64,000 nucleotides of DNA, taken from the NCBI RefSeq assembly GCF_000934685.1, contig NZ_JYNQ01000001.1, positions 930,001 through 994,000 of the forward strand, read 5' to 3'. Below, piece by piece: positions 33,007-41,002 of the stretch. The DNA comes from Lacinutrix sp. Hel_I_90. GTDB lineage: Bacteria; Bacteroidota; Bacteroidia; Flavobacteriales; Flavobacteriaceae. The notes beneath the pieces were generated by a model that saw only the letters and a list, made by a program, of their open reading frames with translations, was not told the DNA's origin and did not search any database. Positions within the stretch are counted from its first letter, which is position 1. Every line of letters starts with the position of its first letter. The translations under genes and the position numbers were made by a program.

Positions 33007-35859
33007 TTACTTACTCAAATACATCTTACGACGTGAGTATAGATTGTAAAATTCATCGTCTTTTAAATCGTCTATAAATAAAATACTCTCTCCAGTACTT
33101 TTCATCTCTGGCCCTAATTGTTTATTCACATTATGAAACTTATCGAATGAGAAAACCGGTTGCTTAATAGCATAGCCCTTAAGTTTAGGTTTAAAATCAA
33201 AATCCGTCACTTTCATCTCGCCTAACATAACTTTTGTTGCATAATTTACATAAGGCTCGCCATAAGCTTTAGCAATAAATGGTACCGTACGCGATGCTCT
33301 TGGATTCGCTTCTATAATATAAACAATATCATCTTTAATTGCGAATTGTATATTAATTAAACCGACTGTATTTAATGCTAAGGCAATCTTTTTTGTATGG
33401 TCTCTTATTTGTTGCATCACCAAATTACCTAGGTTAAAAGGTGGTAATGTTGCATTACTATCTCCAGAGTGAATGCCGCAAGGCTCAATATGCTCCATGA
33501 TACCAATAATATAAACGTTCTCTCCATCACAAATGGCATCTGCTTCTGCTTCAATAGCGCCATCTAGATAATGATCTAACAATAATTTATTTCCTGGAAT
33601 ACTGCGCAATAAATCGACAACATGTTCTTCTAATTCTTTTTTATTGATGACAATTTTCATGCCCTGTCCACCCAAAACATAAGAGGGCCTAACCAGAATT
33701 GGAAAATCTAATTTGTCTGCAACTAATAAAGCTTCTTCAGCTGTTTCTGCAATGTCAAATTCTGGATAAGGGATATTAATATCTTTCAATATGTTCGAAA
33801 AACTCCCTCTATCTTCAGCTAAATCTAAAGATTCAAAACTGGTCCCTAGAATCTTAATTCCGTAGCGTGATAGCTTTTCGGCTAACTTAAGGGCGGTTTG
33901 TCCACCAAGTTGTACGATGACACCTTCTGGTTTTTCATGCTTGATAATATCGTAAATATGTTCCCAGAATACAGGTTCAAAATACAGCTTATCGGCAGTA
34001 TCAAAATCGGTAGAAACGGTTTCAGGGTTACAGTTAATCATGATGGTTTCGTAACCACATTCTGCAGCTGCTAAAATACCGTGGACACAACAATAGTCAA
34101 ACTCAATTCCTTGACCAATTCGGTTTGGACCAGAGCCTAAAACAATAATTTTTTTCTTATCGGTAACGATACTTTCGTTGTCTGCATAGCGCTTACCGTC
34201 TGGTGTTTCAACATCATTTTCAAAAGTTGAATAATAGTACGGTGTTTTTGCCTCAAATTCTGCAGCACAAGTATCTACCAGTTTATACACCCGGTTAACA
34301 CCAAGTTCTTCTCTTTTATTATACACTTGACTTTCTAAACAGCCCAACATGTGTGCTATTTGTCTGTCTCCATACCCTTTTTGCTTAGCTTCCAGCAATA
34401 AATCTTTTTGAATGGAATCTATTTTAAAGGTTGAAATTTCTTTTTCTAAAAAATATAACTCTTCATATTGCTTTAAAAACCACATGTCAATTTTCGTGAT
34501 TTCATGAATACGACTTAATGGAATTCCCATTTGTATAGCATCGTAAATAACAAAAACACGATCCCAGCTCGCATAGGTTAGTTTTTCAATAATCTGATCG
34601 TAATTCTTGTAGCCTTTTCCATCTGCACCTAGACCATTACGCTTAATTTCCAACGATTGTGTGGCTTTGTGCAGTGCTTCCTGAAACGAACGCCCAATTC
34701 CCATTACTTCACCTACCGATTTCATTTGTAATCCTAAAGTTCTGTCTGATCCTTCAAATTTATCAAAGTTCCAGCGTGGAATTTTAACAATCACATAATC
34801 TAAAGTAGGCTCGAATAAAGCTGAAGTCGATTTTGTAATTTGGTTCTGTAATTCATCTAAGTGATACCCTAAGGCCAACTTAGCCGCTATTTTTGCAATA
34901 GGATACCCGGTAGCTTTACTTGCTAATGCCGAAGAGCGTGATACACGTGGATTAATTTCAATAGCAATGATATCTTCTTTTTCATCAGGACTTACGGCAA
35001 ATTGGACGTTACACCCCCCTGCAAAATCACCAATATTACGCATCATGTGTATTGCCATATCACGCATTCTTTGATAGGTTGTATCACTTAATGTCATCGC
35101 TGGAGCAACGGTAATAGAGTCTCCTGTATGAATTCCAATGGGATCCATATTTTCTATAGAGCAAATTATTACCACATTATCATTTGAATCTCTAAGTAGC
35201 TCTAATTCATATTCTTTCCAGCCTATTAAAGCCTTATCAATCATTACTTCGTGAATAGGAGATATTTCTAATCCACGTGTTAATAATTCATCAAAATCTT
35301 TTTCCTTATGCACAAATGAAGCTCCTGCTCCGCCTAAAGTAAACGACGCTCTAATAATTAAAGGAAATCCAAATTCCTGAGCAATCTCTTTACCTTTTAA
35401 ATAAGAAGTCGCCGTCGCTTGAGGTGCCATTGGAATGCCTATTTCAAGCATCAACTCTCTAAATTTCTCTCTGTCTTCAGTAATATTAATGGCGTCTATA
35501 TTAACTCCAATAATTTCAACACCAAAGTCTTTCCATATTCCTTTTTCATCTGCTTCAATACAAAGATTTAAAGCAGTCTGCCCTCCCATTGTTGGCAAAA
35601 CGGCATCAATTTGTGGATGCTCCTTTAAAATTTTAATAATAGACTTTGTGTTAAGTGGCAACAAATACACATGATCTGCCATTGAAGGATCTGTCATGAT
35701 TGTTGCTGGATTAGAATTGATTAAAATCGTTTCAATTCCATCTTCTCTTAAGGATCTTAGAGCTTGTGTACCCGAATAATCGAATTCGCAGGCTTGCCCA
35801 ATAATAATAGGGCCTGACCCAATAATAAGAATCGATTTTAATTTAGGATTTTTTGGCAT
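33007..35859 (-). CDS. carB: Carbamoyl-phosphate synthase large subunit, without allosteric domain
   Basis: Makes carbamoyl phosphate from bicarbonate, ATP and ammonia supplied by the small subunit, for arginine and pyrimidines. The 950 residues contain both synthetase halves: the first starts KSILIIGSGPIIIGQACEFDYSG, and the second starts KIIVLGSGPNRIGQGIEFDYCC at about residue 560. Each half has ATP-grasp residues such as INPRVSRSS and EANPRASRTVPF. The protein ends shortly after the second half (YLSK), so the MGS-like regulatory domain of about 120 residues found in E. coli CarB is absent. I start at the ATG at 35859; a longer frame includes the promoter. carA is not in this window. Confidence 0.96.
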   Translation of the reverse strand: MPKNPKLKSILIIGSGPIIIGQACEFDYSGTQALRSLREDGIETILINSNPATIMTDPSMADHVYLLPLNTKSIIKILKEHPQIDAVLPTMGGQTALNLCIEADEKGIWKDFGVEIIGVNIDAINITEDREKFRELMLEIGIPMAPQATATSYLKGKEIAQEFGFPLIIRASFTLGGAGASFVHKEKDFDELLTRGLEISPIHEVMIDKALIGWKEYELELLRDSNDNVVIICSIENMDPIGIHTGDSITVAPAMTLSDTTYQRMRDMAIHMMRNIGDFAGGCNVQFAVSPDEKEDIIAIEINPRVSRSSALASKATGYPIAKIAAKLALGYHLDELQNQITKSTSALFEPTLDYVIVKIPRWNFDKFEGSDRTLGLQMKSVGEVMGIGRSFQEALHKATQSLEIKRNGLGADGKGYKNYDQIIEKLTYASWDRVFVIYDAIQMGIPLSRIHEITKIDMWFLKQYEELYFLEKEISTFKIDSIQKDLLLEAKQKGYGDRQIAHMLGCLESQVYNKREELGVNRVYKLVDTCAAEFEAKTPYYYSTFENDVETPDGKRYADNESIVTDKKKIIVLGSGPNRIGQGIEFDYCCVHGILAAAECGYETIMINCNPETVSTDFDTADKLYFEPVFWEHIYDIIKHEKPEGVIVQLGGQTALKLAEKLSRYGIKILGTSFESLDLAEDRGSFSNILKDINIPYPEFDIAETAEEALLVADKLDFPILVRPSYVLGGQGMKIVINKKELEEHVVDLLRSIPGNKLLLDHYLDGAIEAEADAICDGENVYIIGIMEHIEPCGIHSGDSNATLPPFNLGNLVMQQIRDHTKKIALALNTVGLINIQFAIKDDIVYIIEANPRASRTVPFIAKAYGEPYVNYATKVMLGEMKVTDFDFKPKLKGYAIKQPVFSFDKFHNVNKQLGPEMKSTGESILFIDDLKDDEFYNLYSRRKMYLSK

Positions 35860-35882
35860 TTTTCTTTGTTTTTTTCGGTTAT

Positions 35883-35890
35883 CAAAAATA
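35883..35890 (-). promoter_or_regulatory. Candidate -7 element of carB
   Basis: TATTTTTG on the minus strand, 24 nt before the ATG at 35859 and downstream of the rpmH terminator. It gives carB its own promoter and supports the chosen start. Confidence 0.45.
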
Positions 35891-35909
35891 GTCAATCTTG
35901 GATACAAAA

Positions 35910-35937
35910 AAAGGCGTTACACCTAAGTAACGCCTTT
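35910..35937 (-). terminator. Terminator of rpmH
   Basis: Perfect 11-bp arms AAAGGCGTTAC/GTAACGCCTTT, loop of 6, with a seven-T tail on the minus strand. Confidence 0.9.
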
Positions 35938-35942
35938 AAAAT

Positions 35943-35958
35943 ATTAACAATTGTTAAT
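35943..35958. repeat. 16-bp perfect palindrome between rpmH and its terminator
   Basis: ATTAACAATTGTTAAT is its own reverse complement. It lies 3 nt past the rpmH stop. Its function is unknown; it may only be AT-rich chance. Confidence 0.35.
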
Positions 35959-35960
35959 CA

Positions 35961-36122
35961 TTATTTTTTATGTCTAGTTTCTGTTGAAACAGATAATTTC
36001 TTTCTTCCTTTTGCTCTTCTACGCGCTAATACTTTTCTACCATTAGCAGAAGCCATTCTTTCTCTAAAACCATGTTTATTTCTTCTCTTTCTTTTTGATG
36101 GCTGAAACGTTCTTTTTGGCAT
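35961..36122 (-). CDS. rpmH: 50S ribosomal protein L34
   Basis: A 53-residue, highly basic ribosomal protein. It starts [20 protein letters not shown], continues through [23 protein letters not shown] and ends with the short tail of Bacteroidota L34 ([10 protein letters not shown]). It was read directly from the minus strand; it is short and easy to miss. It has a strong promoter (36198-36228) and its own terminator. Here it lies upstream of carB, not next to rnpA and dnaA as in many bacteria. Confidence 0.96.
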   Translation of the reverse strand: MPKRTFQPSKRKRRNKHGFRERMASANGRKVLARRRAKGRKKLSVSTETRHKK

Positions 36123-36197
36123 TGTCTTATGTTTTTAAAATCTGAATTGTAAATCTATCTATATTTTAGTCTTAAGTATACTCCCTAAAACTGAGCG

Positions 36198-36228
36198 CAA
36201 ATATACAACGACTTTTTTATTTCACAAA
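36198..36228 (-). promoter_or_regulatory. rpmH promoter (TTTG-N19-TATATTTG)
   Basis: The best match to the Bacteroidota housekeeping promoter in the window: TTTG at 36228-36225, a 19-nt spacer and TATATTTG at 36205-36198. The leader to the ATG would be about 70 nt. The rest of the 310-base gap up to 36432 shows nothing else I can support. Confidence 0.75.
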
Positions 36229-36432
36229 CCTTATTTTAAAAATATTTGGTTTTGATTCGTTTCCTACTTAAAACTGTCGCTTTTAACTATAAAATATGGT
36301 TAAATCAAACTACAAAACCTGATGTTGACAATTGCTATTTCAGAAAAAATGAGTTTCTTTGCACTCTAAAATAACTGATTAAACGCTAATTTACTACTTA
36401 GTGTTTTCAATAATTAATAAAAACGTCTTAAA

Positions 36433-37014
36433 ATGTATAATAAAGTATTTAAATTAATAATCGCTGGCTTAATTATAGCGCTTGCCGTTTGGCAATTTAC
36501 CGAGGGCAATATAGGTAATGGCATCATGTTCATTTTCTTGTCATTAATCTTTGTGTTTCTATACTTTAAAAATGAATTTATTTTACTCGCTTTTTTAAGA
36601 TTGAGAAAGCAAGATTTTCCAGGTGCACAAAAATGGTTGAATAAAATTAAAAGCCCAGAAACGGCATTGGTAACCAAGCAACAAGGTTACTATAATTATT
36701 TACAAGGGATTATGGTCTCTCAAAGCGATATGAATGCTGCAGAAAAATTCTTTAAAAAAGCAGTTTCACTTGGTTTAAACATGGATCAGGATATGGCCAT
36801 GGCAAAACTTAATTTAGCAGGTATTGCTTTTTCTAAGCGCAGAAAGCAGGAAGCGACGATACTTATTAAAGATGCCGAAAAATTAGACAAACAAGGCATG
36901 CTGAAAGAGCAAATTAAAGAAATGAAAGCAAACATGAAACGCGCGCAAATGCCTAACCAACATTACGGTCAAGGAGGCTCTATGCGTGCGCAACGCCGTG
37001 GTGCTCGTAAGTAA
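36433..37014 (+). CDS. Membrane-anchored TPR-like protein
   Basis: A 193-residue protein with two N-terminal membrane helices (about 7-24 and 29-48). A soluble helical part follows in which FPGAQKWLNKI, YYNYLQGIMVSQSDMNAAEKFFKKAVSLGL and AMAKLNLAGIAFSKRRKQEATILIKDAEKL lie in order, as in two to three TPR hairpins. The C-terminus is basic (RAQRRGARK). Function is unknown, perhaps a scaffold at the inner membrane. A terminator follows 30 nt after the stop. Confidence 0.75.
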   Translation: MYNKVFKLIIAGLIIALAVWQFTEGNIGNGIMFIFLSLIFVFLYFKNEFILLAFLRLRKQDFPGAQKWLNKIKSPETALVTKQQGYYNYLQGIMVSQSDMNAAEKFFKKAVSLGLNMDQDMAMAKLNLAGIAFSKRRKQEATILIKDAEKLDKQGMLKEQIKEMKANMKRAQMPNQHYGQGGSMRAQRRGARK

Positions 37015-37044
37015 GCAAAATCACAGAAATTATCATCAAATTTT

Positions 37045-37068
37045 AAAAGCCCATTATTGTGGGCTTTT
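37045..37068 (+). terminator. Rho-independent terminator
   Basis: Arms AAAAGCCCA/TGGGCTTTT around TTATTG, followed by T residues. It terminates the TPR-like gene. Confidence 0.85.
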
Positions 37069-37171
37069 TTATTTTATAGAACTGTTTAAATTTGACCTTA
37101 ACTGATGCTGATTTTATTTTTAACTATCTCATTATTTACCTGAAGTAAGAAACAAAAATAAAGAGTAATGT

Positions 37172-37400
37172 TTATTTACCAAAAAACACCTTTACTGCTA
37201 TCCCAGCCAGCAGCACACTAAAATTTTTTTTAAGAGTGTTTCTTTTATAGAAACAGCAATCTCAATCCCTAAGTAATCCCCTAGCCTATCACAAAACTGG
37301 CTACTATAACTAGTGCACACTTAAAATGGATAGGATGCTAAACTGGTACCTTGTGACTGACGCTGTGAATAACCCAATAATTATTAGTAGGAATGCCATC
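37172..37400 (-). pseudogene. Decayed permease relic, probably TauE/SafE (TSUP) family
   Basis: This 413-base gap holds no intact gene, but the minus strand carries permease-like sequence broken across frames. One frame reads GDYLGIEIAVSIKETLLKKI and then stops. A neighbouring frame continues LLAGIAVKVFFGK and a stop at 37172, as the C-terminus of sulfite-exporter TauE/SafE permeases does (YLG, then LKKI, then a hydrophobic helix). Upstream, a third frame reads LVIVASFVIG just before GDYLG, and a hydrophobic 29-codon stretch opens at 37400. At least two frameshifts and in-frame stops are needed. Most of the gene is gone. The family call is tentative. Confidence 0.45.
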
Positions 37401-37427
37401 TATAAATCCATTTTTATTTTCATTTAA

Positions 37428-38885
37428 TTATAATAAAGGCGCCCATAATTTAGCATAAGCTTCTTTCATTTTATCTACTTGTGAACGATTCTGCCAAGTG
37501 TCAGGATCCATTAAAGTAGCATTTTCAAGATCTTCAAGATACATCGCTTTTAGATCTTTACTCACTTTAGTGTTATAAATAACCGCGTTAATTTCGAAGT
37601 TAATGTTAAAGCTTCTATAGTCTAGGTTAGAAGTACCGATCGTTGAAAACACATCATCAACAACCATGGTCTTTGCGTGAATAAAGCCCTTGGTATAGCG
37701 ATACACTTTTATGTTAGCGTTAAATAAGCGTTGTAAATAAGAATTGGTTGCGTATTTAGCCATCCAGGAATCACTAATGTCTGGAATAAGCACACGCACA
37801 TCCAGTCCGCTTTTAGAGGCGATTTGCAATGCCATTATCATTTCATCGTTTGGAATAAAATAAGGTGTTGTGATGTAGATATAATCATCTGCTGTGGTAA
37901 TTGCAGAAAACATAATGTCCATTATATTTGCCCAATCAGTATCTGGACCACTGGCTGCTATTTGTACAGCAACATTCCCTTTACAGGGTTTATTTGGAAA
38001 ATATGTTTTAGAAATTTTTGTTTTTGAGTCTGAAACAAAATTCCAATTCATTAAAAACTGAACTTGCAACGTAATAACTGCTTCACCCTCAAGACGAATA
38101 TGTGTATCTCGCCAATAATCTTTTTTATTTGGCTTATTGACGTAATTATCAGAAACATTAATACCTCCAACATACCCAACAGTACCATCTATTACGACTA
38201 TTTTTCTATGGTCACGGTAATTCATCTTACCCGTAAACTTTGGAAACAACACTGGCATAAATGAATTAAACTGGACACCACTATCTTTAAGCTTTCGCTT
38301 CATTCCACCAGAAATACTAGTACCAACATCATCTACACTTAAACGTACTTCAAGTCCTTCTTTAGCTTTGTCACAGAGTATATTTAATAATTCGCTACCA
38401 ATATCATCATCTTTTATAATGTAGTATTCTATATGTATGTGTTTTTCTGCTGCTCTTAAATCTTCAAACAAGCGTTTGAATTTTACCTCGCCATTTTTTA
38501 GAATCTCAACATAGTTACATTTTGTTAGTGGCGATTTATCATTCTTCTGAAGTAATTTTACAAGTCTTATTTTATCCAGTAAAAAATCATCTTCTAATTC
38601 TTGTAATTCTGTTTCGTCCAGCTCAAGTTCATCATTTAGAGATTTAATAATCTTTTCATTTAAGACGCTTTTTCTATTAAATATTTTATTCTTTCGATAT
38701 TCTTGTCCAAATAAATAATAAACTAATAATCCTAAAAAAGGAAAAAACACCAAAACAATAATATAGGTTAATGTTTTAGTAGGATTAGAATTTCGAAATA
38801 AAATCGTAATAACTGCCGAGATAGACAGCAAATAATTGATTATTAAGGCCGCATAAAACCAATGTTCTTGTATAAAATCTAGCAT
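37428..38885 (-). CDS. cls: Cardiolipin synthase
   Basis: Phospholipase D-type enzyme that makes cardiolipin from phosphatidylglycerol at the inner membrane. The 485 residues have two N-terminal helices (about 10-30 and 39-59), then two HKD catalytic motifs: HRKIVVID (His226, Lys228, Asp233) and HAKTMVVD (His403, Lys405, Asp410). The length is typical of ClsA-type enzymes. Its ATG overlaps the stop of the lytic transglycosylase gene, so the two are co-transcribed. Confidence 0.95.
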   Translation of the reverse strand: MLDFIQEHWFYAALIINYLLSISAVITILFRNSNPTKTLTYIIVLVFFPFLGLLVYYLFGQEYRKNKIFNRKSVLNEKIIKSLNDELELDETELQELEDDFLLDKIRLVKLLQKNDKSPLTKCNYVEILKNGEVKFKRLFEDLRAAEKHIHIEYYIIKDDDIGSELLNILCDKAKEGLEVRLSVDDVGTSISGGMKRKLKDSGVQFNSFMPVLFPKFTGKMNYRDHRKIVVIDGTVGYVGGINVSDNYVNKPNKKDYWRDTHIRLEGEAVITLQVQFLMNWNFVSDSKTKISKTYFPNKPCKGNVAVQIAASGPDTDWANIMDIMFSAITTADDYIYITTPYFIPNDEMIMALQIASKSGLDVRVLIPDISDSWMAKYATNSYLQRLFNANIKVYRYTKGFIHAKTMVVDDVFSTIGTSNLDYRSFNINFEINAVIYNTKVSKDLKAMYLEDLENATLMDPDTWQNRSQVDKMKEAYAKLWAPLL

Positions 38886-39829
38886 TAATCTTGAGAAGGA
38901 TAGTGTCCTTTTATAGGAATATCAATATAATACTTCTTTCTAGATTGATTATTCAACGCGTTTTCTCGCAACCATGGATTATGAATTTTTAAAATTTTAT
39001 AATTAATCCCTAAGTCTTTTGCAAATTGTGCAAAATCAGAAACTACGGTATCAACAGGTACTTTGTAGGTTGGTATTATTGAATATAAATCTTTCTCGCT
39101 ATAGTTAAACCCATATTTACTAGGGTGCGTTAAAATCTCTTTTAAAGCAACAATTCTAAATACATAGCGACCGGTTTCCTCTCCTAGTAGCAAATCGTAA
39201 TACCCTGTTACTTTTTGAGCTTCCAATCGTCTTGAAATACCATAATTACCAGCGTTATAGGCAGCAGCAGCTAGGGTCCATGAGCCTAATTCTTCTTTAG
39301 ATTTTTTAAGGTATTTACAGGCCACTTCTGTAGCCATTTCTAAATGATAACGTTCATCTACATTATCATTGACTTCTAAGCCATTTTCTTGCCCTGTAGC
39401 CTTCATAATCTGCCAAAAACCACTTGCGCCTGCAGGAGATTTCGCATTTGTGAGTCCGCTTTCAATGACCGCTAAATACTTAAAATCATCTGGGATGCCG
39501 TGTTTTGCTAAAATAGGTTCAATAATTGGAAAATACTTTTGAGCACGTTTAAACATTAATAAACCATTAGATTGCCAATACGTATTTACTAACAATTCCT
39601 TATCCATACGTTCTAAAATATCTGGATTTTTTAAGGGCACAGGTTCACCTGCAAAATTCAAATAATCTGGTACTTCAAGTGCATAAACATTATAACCGTT
39701 CTCTTTTGTCTTTTCTGAATTTTCGTTTATTTTATTTTTTGTTGGCGTTTGTTGAAACGCATTTATGAATAAGACCGCCAAGCAAAGCAAGCCAATGAAC
39801 ATCAATCCTTTCTTTAAAATTTTCATCAT
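38885..39829 (-). CDS. Lytic murein transglycosylase (MltD/SLT type)
   Basis: A 314-residue exported enzyme that cleaves peptidoglycan glycan strands. N-terminal signal or anchor helix at about 8-24. The SLT domain (about 105-220) has the catalytic Glu123 in LAVIESGL, then SPAGASGFWQIMKATG and the AAAYNAGNYGISRRL motif. The C-terminus (about 255-314) reads as an unusual, LysM-less extension. Start could be either of two adjacent ATGs (39829 or 39826). It overlaps cls by one base; both act on the envelope. Confidence 0.9.
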   Translation of the reverse strand: MMKILKKGLMFIGLLCLAVLFINAFQQTPTKNKINENSEKTKENGYNVYALEVPDYLNFAGEPVPLKNPDILERMDKELLVNTYWQSNGLLMFKRAQKYFPIIEPILAKHGIPDDFKYLAVIESGLTNAKSPAGASGFWQIMKATGQENGLEVNDNVDERYHLEMATEVACKYLKKSKEELGSWTLAAAAYNAGNYGISRRLEAQKVTGYYDLLLGEETGRYVFRIVALKEILTHPSKYGFNYSEKDLYSIIPTYKVPVDTVVSDFAQFAKDLGINYKILKIHNPWLRENALNNQSRKKYYIDIPIKGHYPSQD

Positions 39830-39878
39830 CCTCTAGTTTTGTATAAAATTAGAAATAATTTACTGAAAGTCAATAAAT

Positions 39879-40541
39879 TTAATCTAAAATTAATTGTGGT
39901 AAATTCTTATTAAACCATTTAAATCTGTCTATTATCATAATGTGTGTTCCACCTTTAATTGTGATGCAATCTCCTAAGCAGTGATGCGGAAACACTAAAT
40001 CTTTTTCACCATGAATATGAATAGCTTCAGGTATTATTTCGGTTTGATTCCAATTAACGACTTGCTCAATAGACCAATCTAAATAATATTTATCATTAAC
40101 CGAAAGAAACTTTTTATATAACTCAATGCGCTTCTTTATTGTCACTCCAAAAGCGAATTTTGCTAACAAATCCAGATTACTTGCTAATTGTGTTGGCAGT
40201 AATTTATAGGCTTTAGTAGCTTTTAAAATTTTAAAACGCTTTGGCAATTCATATTTTGTTTTTACACTTGAAACAACAATAAGTTTACGTAATTTAATAT
40301 GCTTACTCATTTCCTGAACGAGTATCCCGCCAAAAGAAACCCCTAATAAAACAACCTGTTCATGTTTAATGTATTTTGTCATTCTCAAGGCGTAATCACC
40401 TAAGGATTCGTTCTTTATAGGTATTTCCCAGTGTAATTTATGCAGCTGGAACTGATTTTTTGGTAAGGAAATATTATCGAAAATAGAAGGGTTAGCGGCC
40501 ATACCCGGCATTAAATAAACGTGTATTATCTCTTGATTCAT
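39879..40541 (-). CDS. Alpha/beta hydrolase
   Basis: A 220-residue alpha/beta-fold hydrolase. The nucleophile elbow GVSFGG has Ser69, an acid candidate is in HGEKDLVFP, and the catalytic His candidate is in KGGTHIMII. No signal peptide is seen, so it is cytoplasmic. The family is broad (esterases, lactonases, carboxylesterases), and the substrate cannot be told. It is divergent from the GNAT-fold gene, with about 120 nt between them. Confidence 0.8.
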   Translation of the reverse strand: MNQEIIHVYLMPGMAANPSIFDNISLPKNQFQLHKLHWEIPIKNESLGDYALRMTKYIKHEQVVLLGVSFGGILVQEMSKHIKLRKLIVVSSVKTKYELPKRFKILKATKAYKLLPTQLASNLDLLAKFAFGVTIKKRIELYKKFLSVNDKYYLDWSIEQVVNWNQTEIIPEAIHIHGEKDLVFPHHCLGDCITIKGGTHIMIIDRFKWFNKNLPQLILD

Positions 40542-40616
40542 AAGTATTTAACAGAGTTTTTAAAGTTCTAACTAATAATTTTTCGTACTTTTACAAAGTG
40601 TAAAGCTATAAAATAG

Positions 40617-40639
40617 TTGGCATTATCTTTGAATGCCAA
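40617..40639 (+). promoter_or_regulatory. Palindromic operator around a -7 element
   Basis: Perfect 8-bp arms TTGGCATT (40617-40624) and AATGCCAA (40632-40639) enclose a 7-base centre. The -7 element TATCTTTG (40624-40631) lies inside it, 30 nt before the ATG at 40661. A bound dimer would block RNA polymerase, so repression is the simplest reading. The RNA could also fold as a hairpin if transcription started further upstream. Confidence 0.55.
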
Positions 40640-40660
40640 TAACAAATAAAAATAAATGAT

Positions 40661-40960
40661 ATGATTGATGCAGCAGAATTAGTTGACAATGAGTTTTTAC
40701 GTCAATTTGAATTAAAAACCGAAGATCATTTCGCTAAAATTGAATACTCTCTTCAAGAGCGAAAAATCTTCTTAACAAAACTTATCATCCCTGAAGGTAT
40801 TGAAGACGAAAATTTCACAGCAGAATTCCTTAAATTAGTTTTAGAACATATTAAAGAAGGAGAAACCTTAAGTGTTGTGCCTACTAGTCCAGAAATTGCT
40901 AAATTTATTAGACGCAATAGGCAATACAAAAGCTTATTGCCTGTTGGTTTAAGAATTTAA
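40661..40960 (+). CDS. Small GNAT-fold protein (YjdJ-like, Acetyltransf_CG type)
   Basis: A 99-residue protein of the small N-acetyltransferase family (PF14542 type). Family features are FELKTEDHFAKIEYSLQERKIFLTKLIIPEGI, spread over about 16-47, and the C-terminal VPTSPEIAKFIRRNRQYKSLL. In relatives the strand after the proline carries an R/QxxGxG/A acetyl-CoA loop; here the sequence is GIEDENFTAEFL, without that loop, so enzymatic activity is doubtful. A palindrome overlaps its promoter and a strong terminator follows. Substrate and role are unknown. Confidence 0.75.
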   Translation: MIDAAELVDNEFLRQFELKTEDHFAKIEYSLQERKIFLTKLIIPEGIEDENFTAEFLKLVLEHIKEGETLSVVPTSPEIAKFIRRNRQYKSLLPVGLRI

Positions 40961-40975
40961 GTTTAAAAGAAAACC

Positions 40976-41001
40976 AAACTGAATACTTTTGTATTCAGTT
41001 T
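40976..41001. terminator. Bidirectional terminator between convergent genes
   Basis: Perfect 11-bp arms AAACTGAATAC/GTATTCAGTTT around TTTT, then a T-run that runs up to the stop of mtaB. Confidence 0.88.
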
Positions 41002-41002
41002 T

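Noticed and set aside
35860-35907. Upstream start of carB
   Set aside because: The frame there covers the -7 element; family members start MPKxxxLKSILIIGSGP.
36414-36677. Open frames antisense to real genes (this and many similar ones)
   Set aside because: They lie within confident genes, lack family features and have poor codon use; they are shadows.
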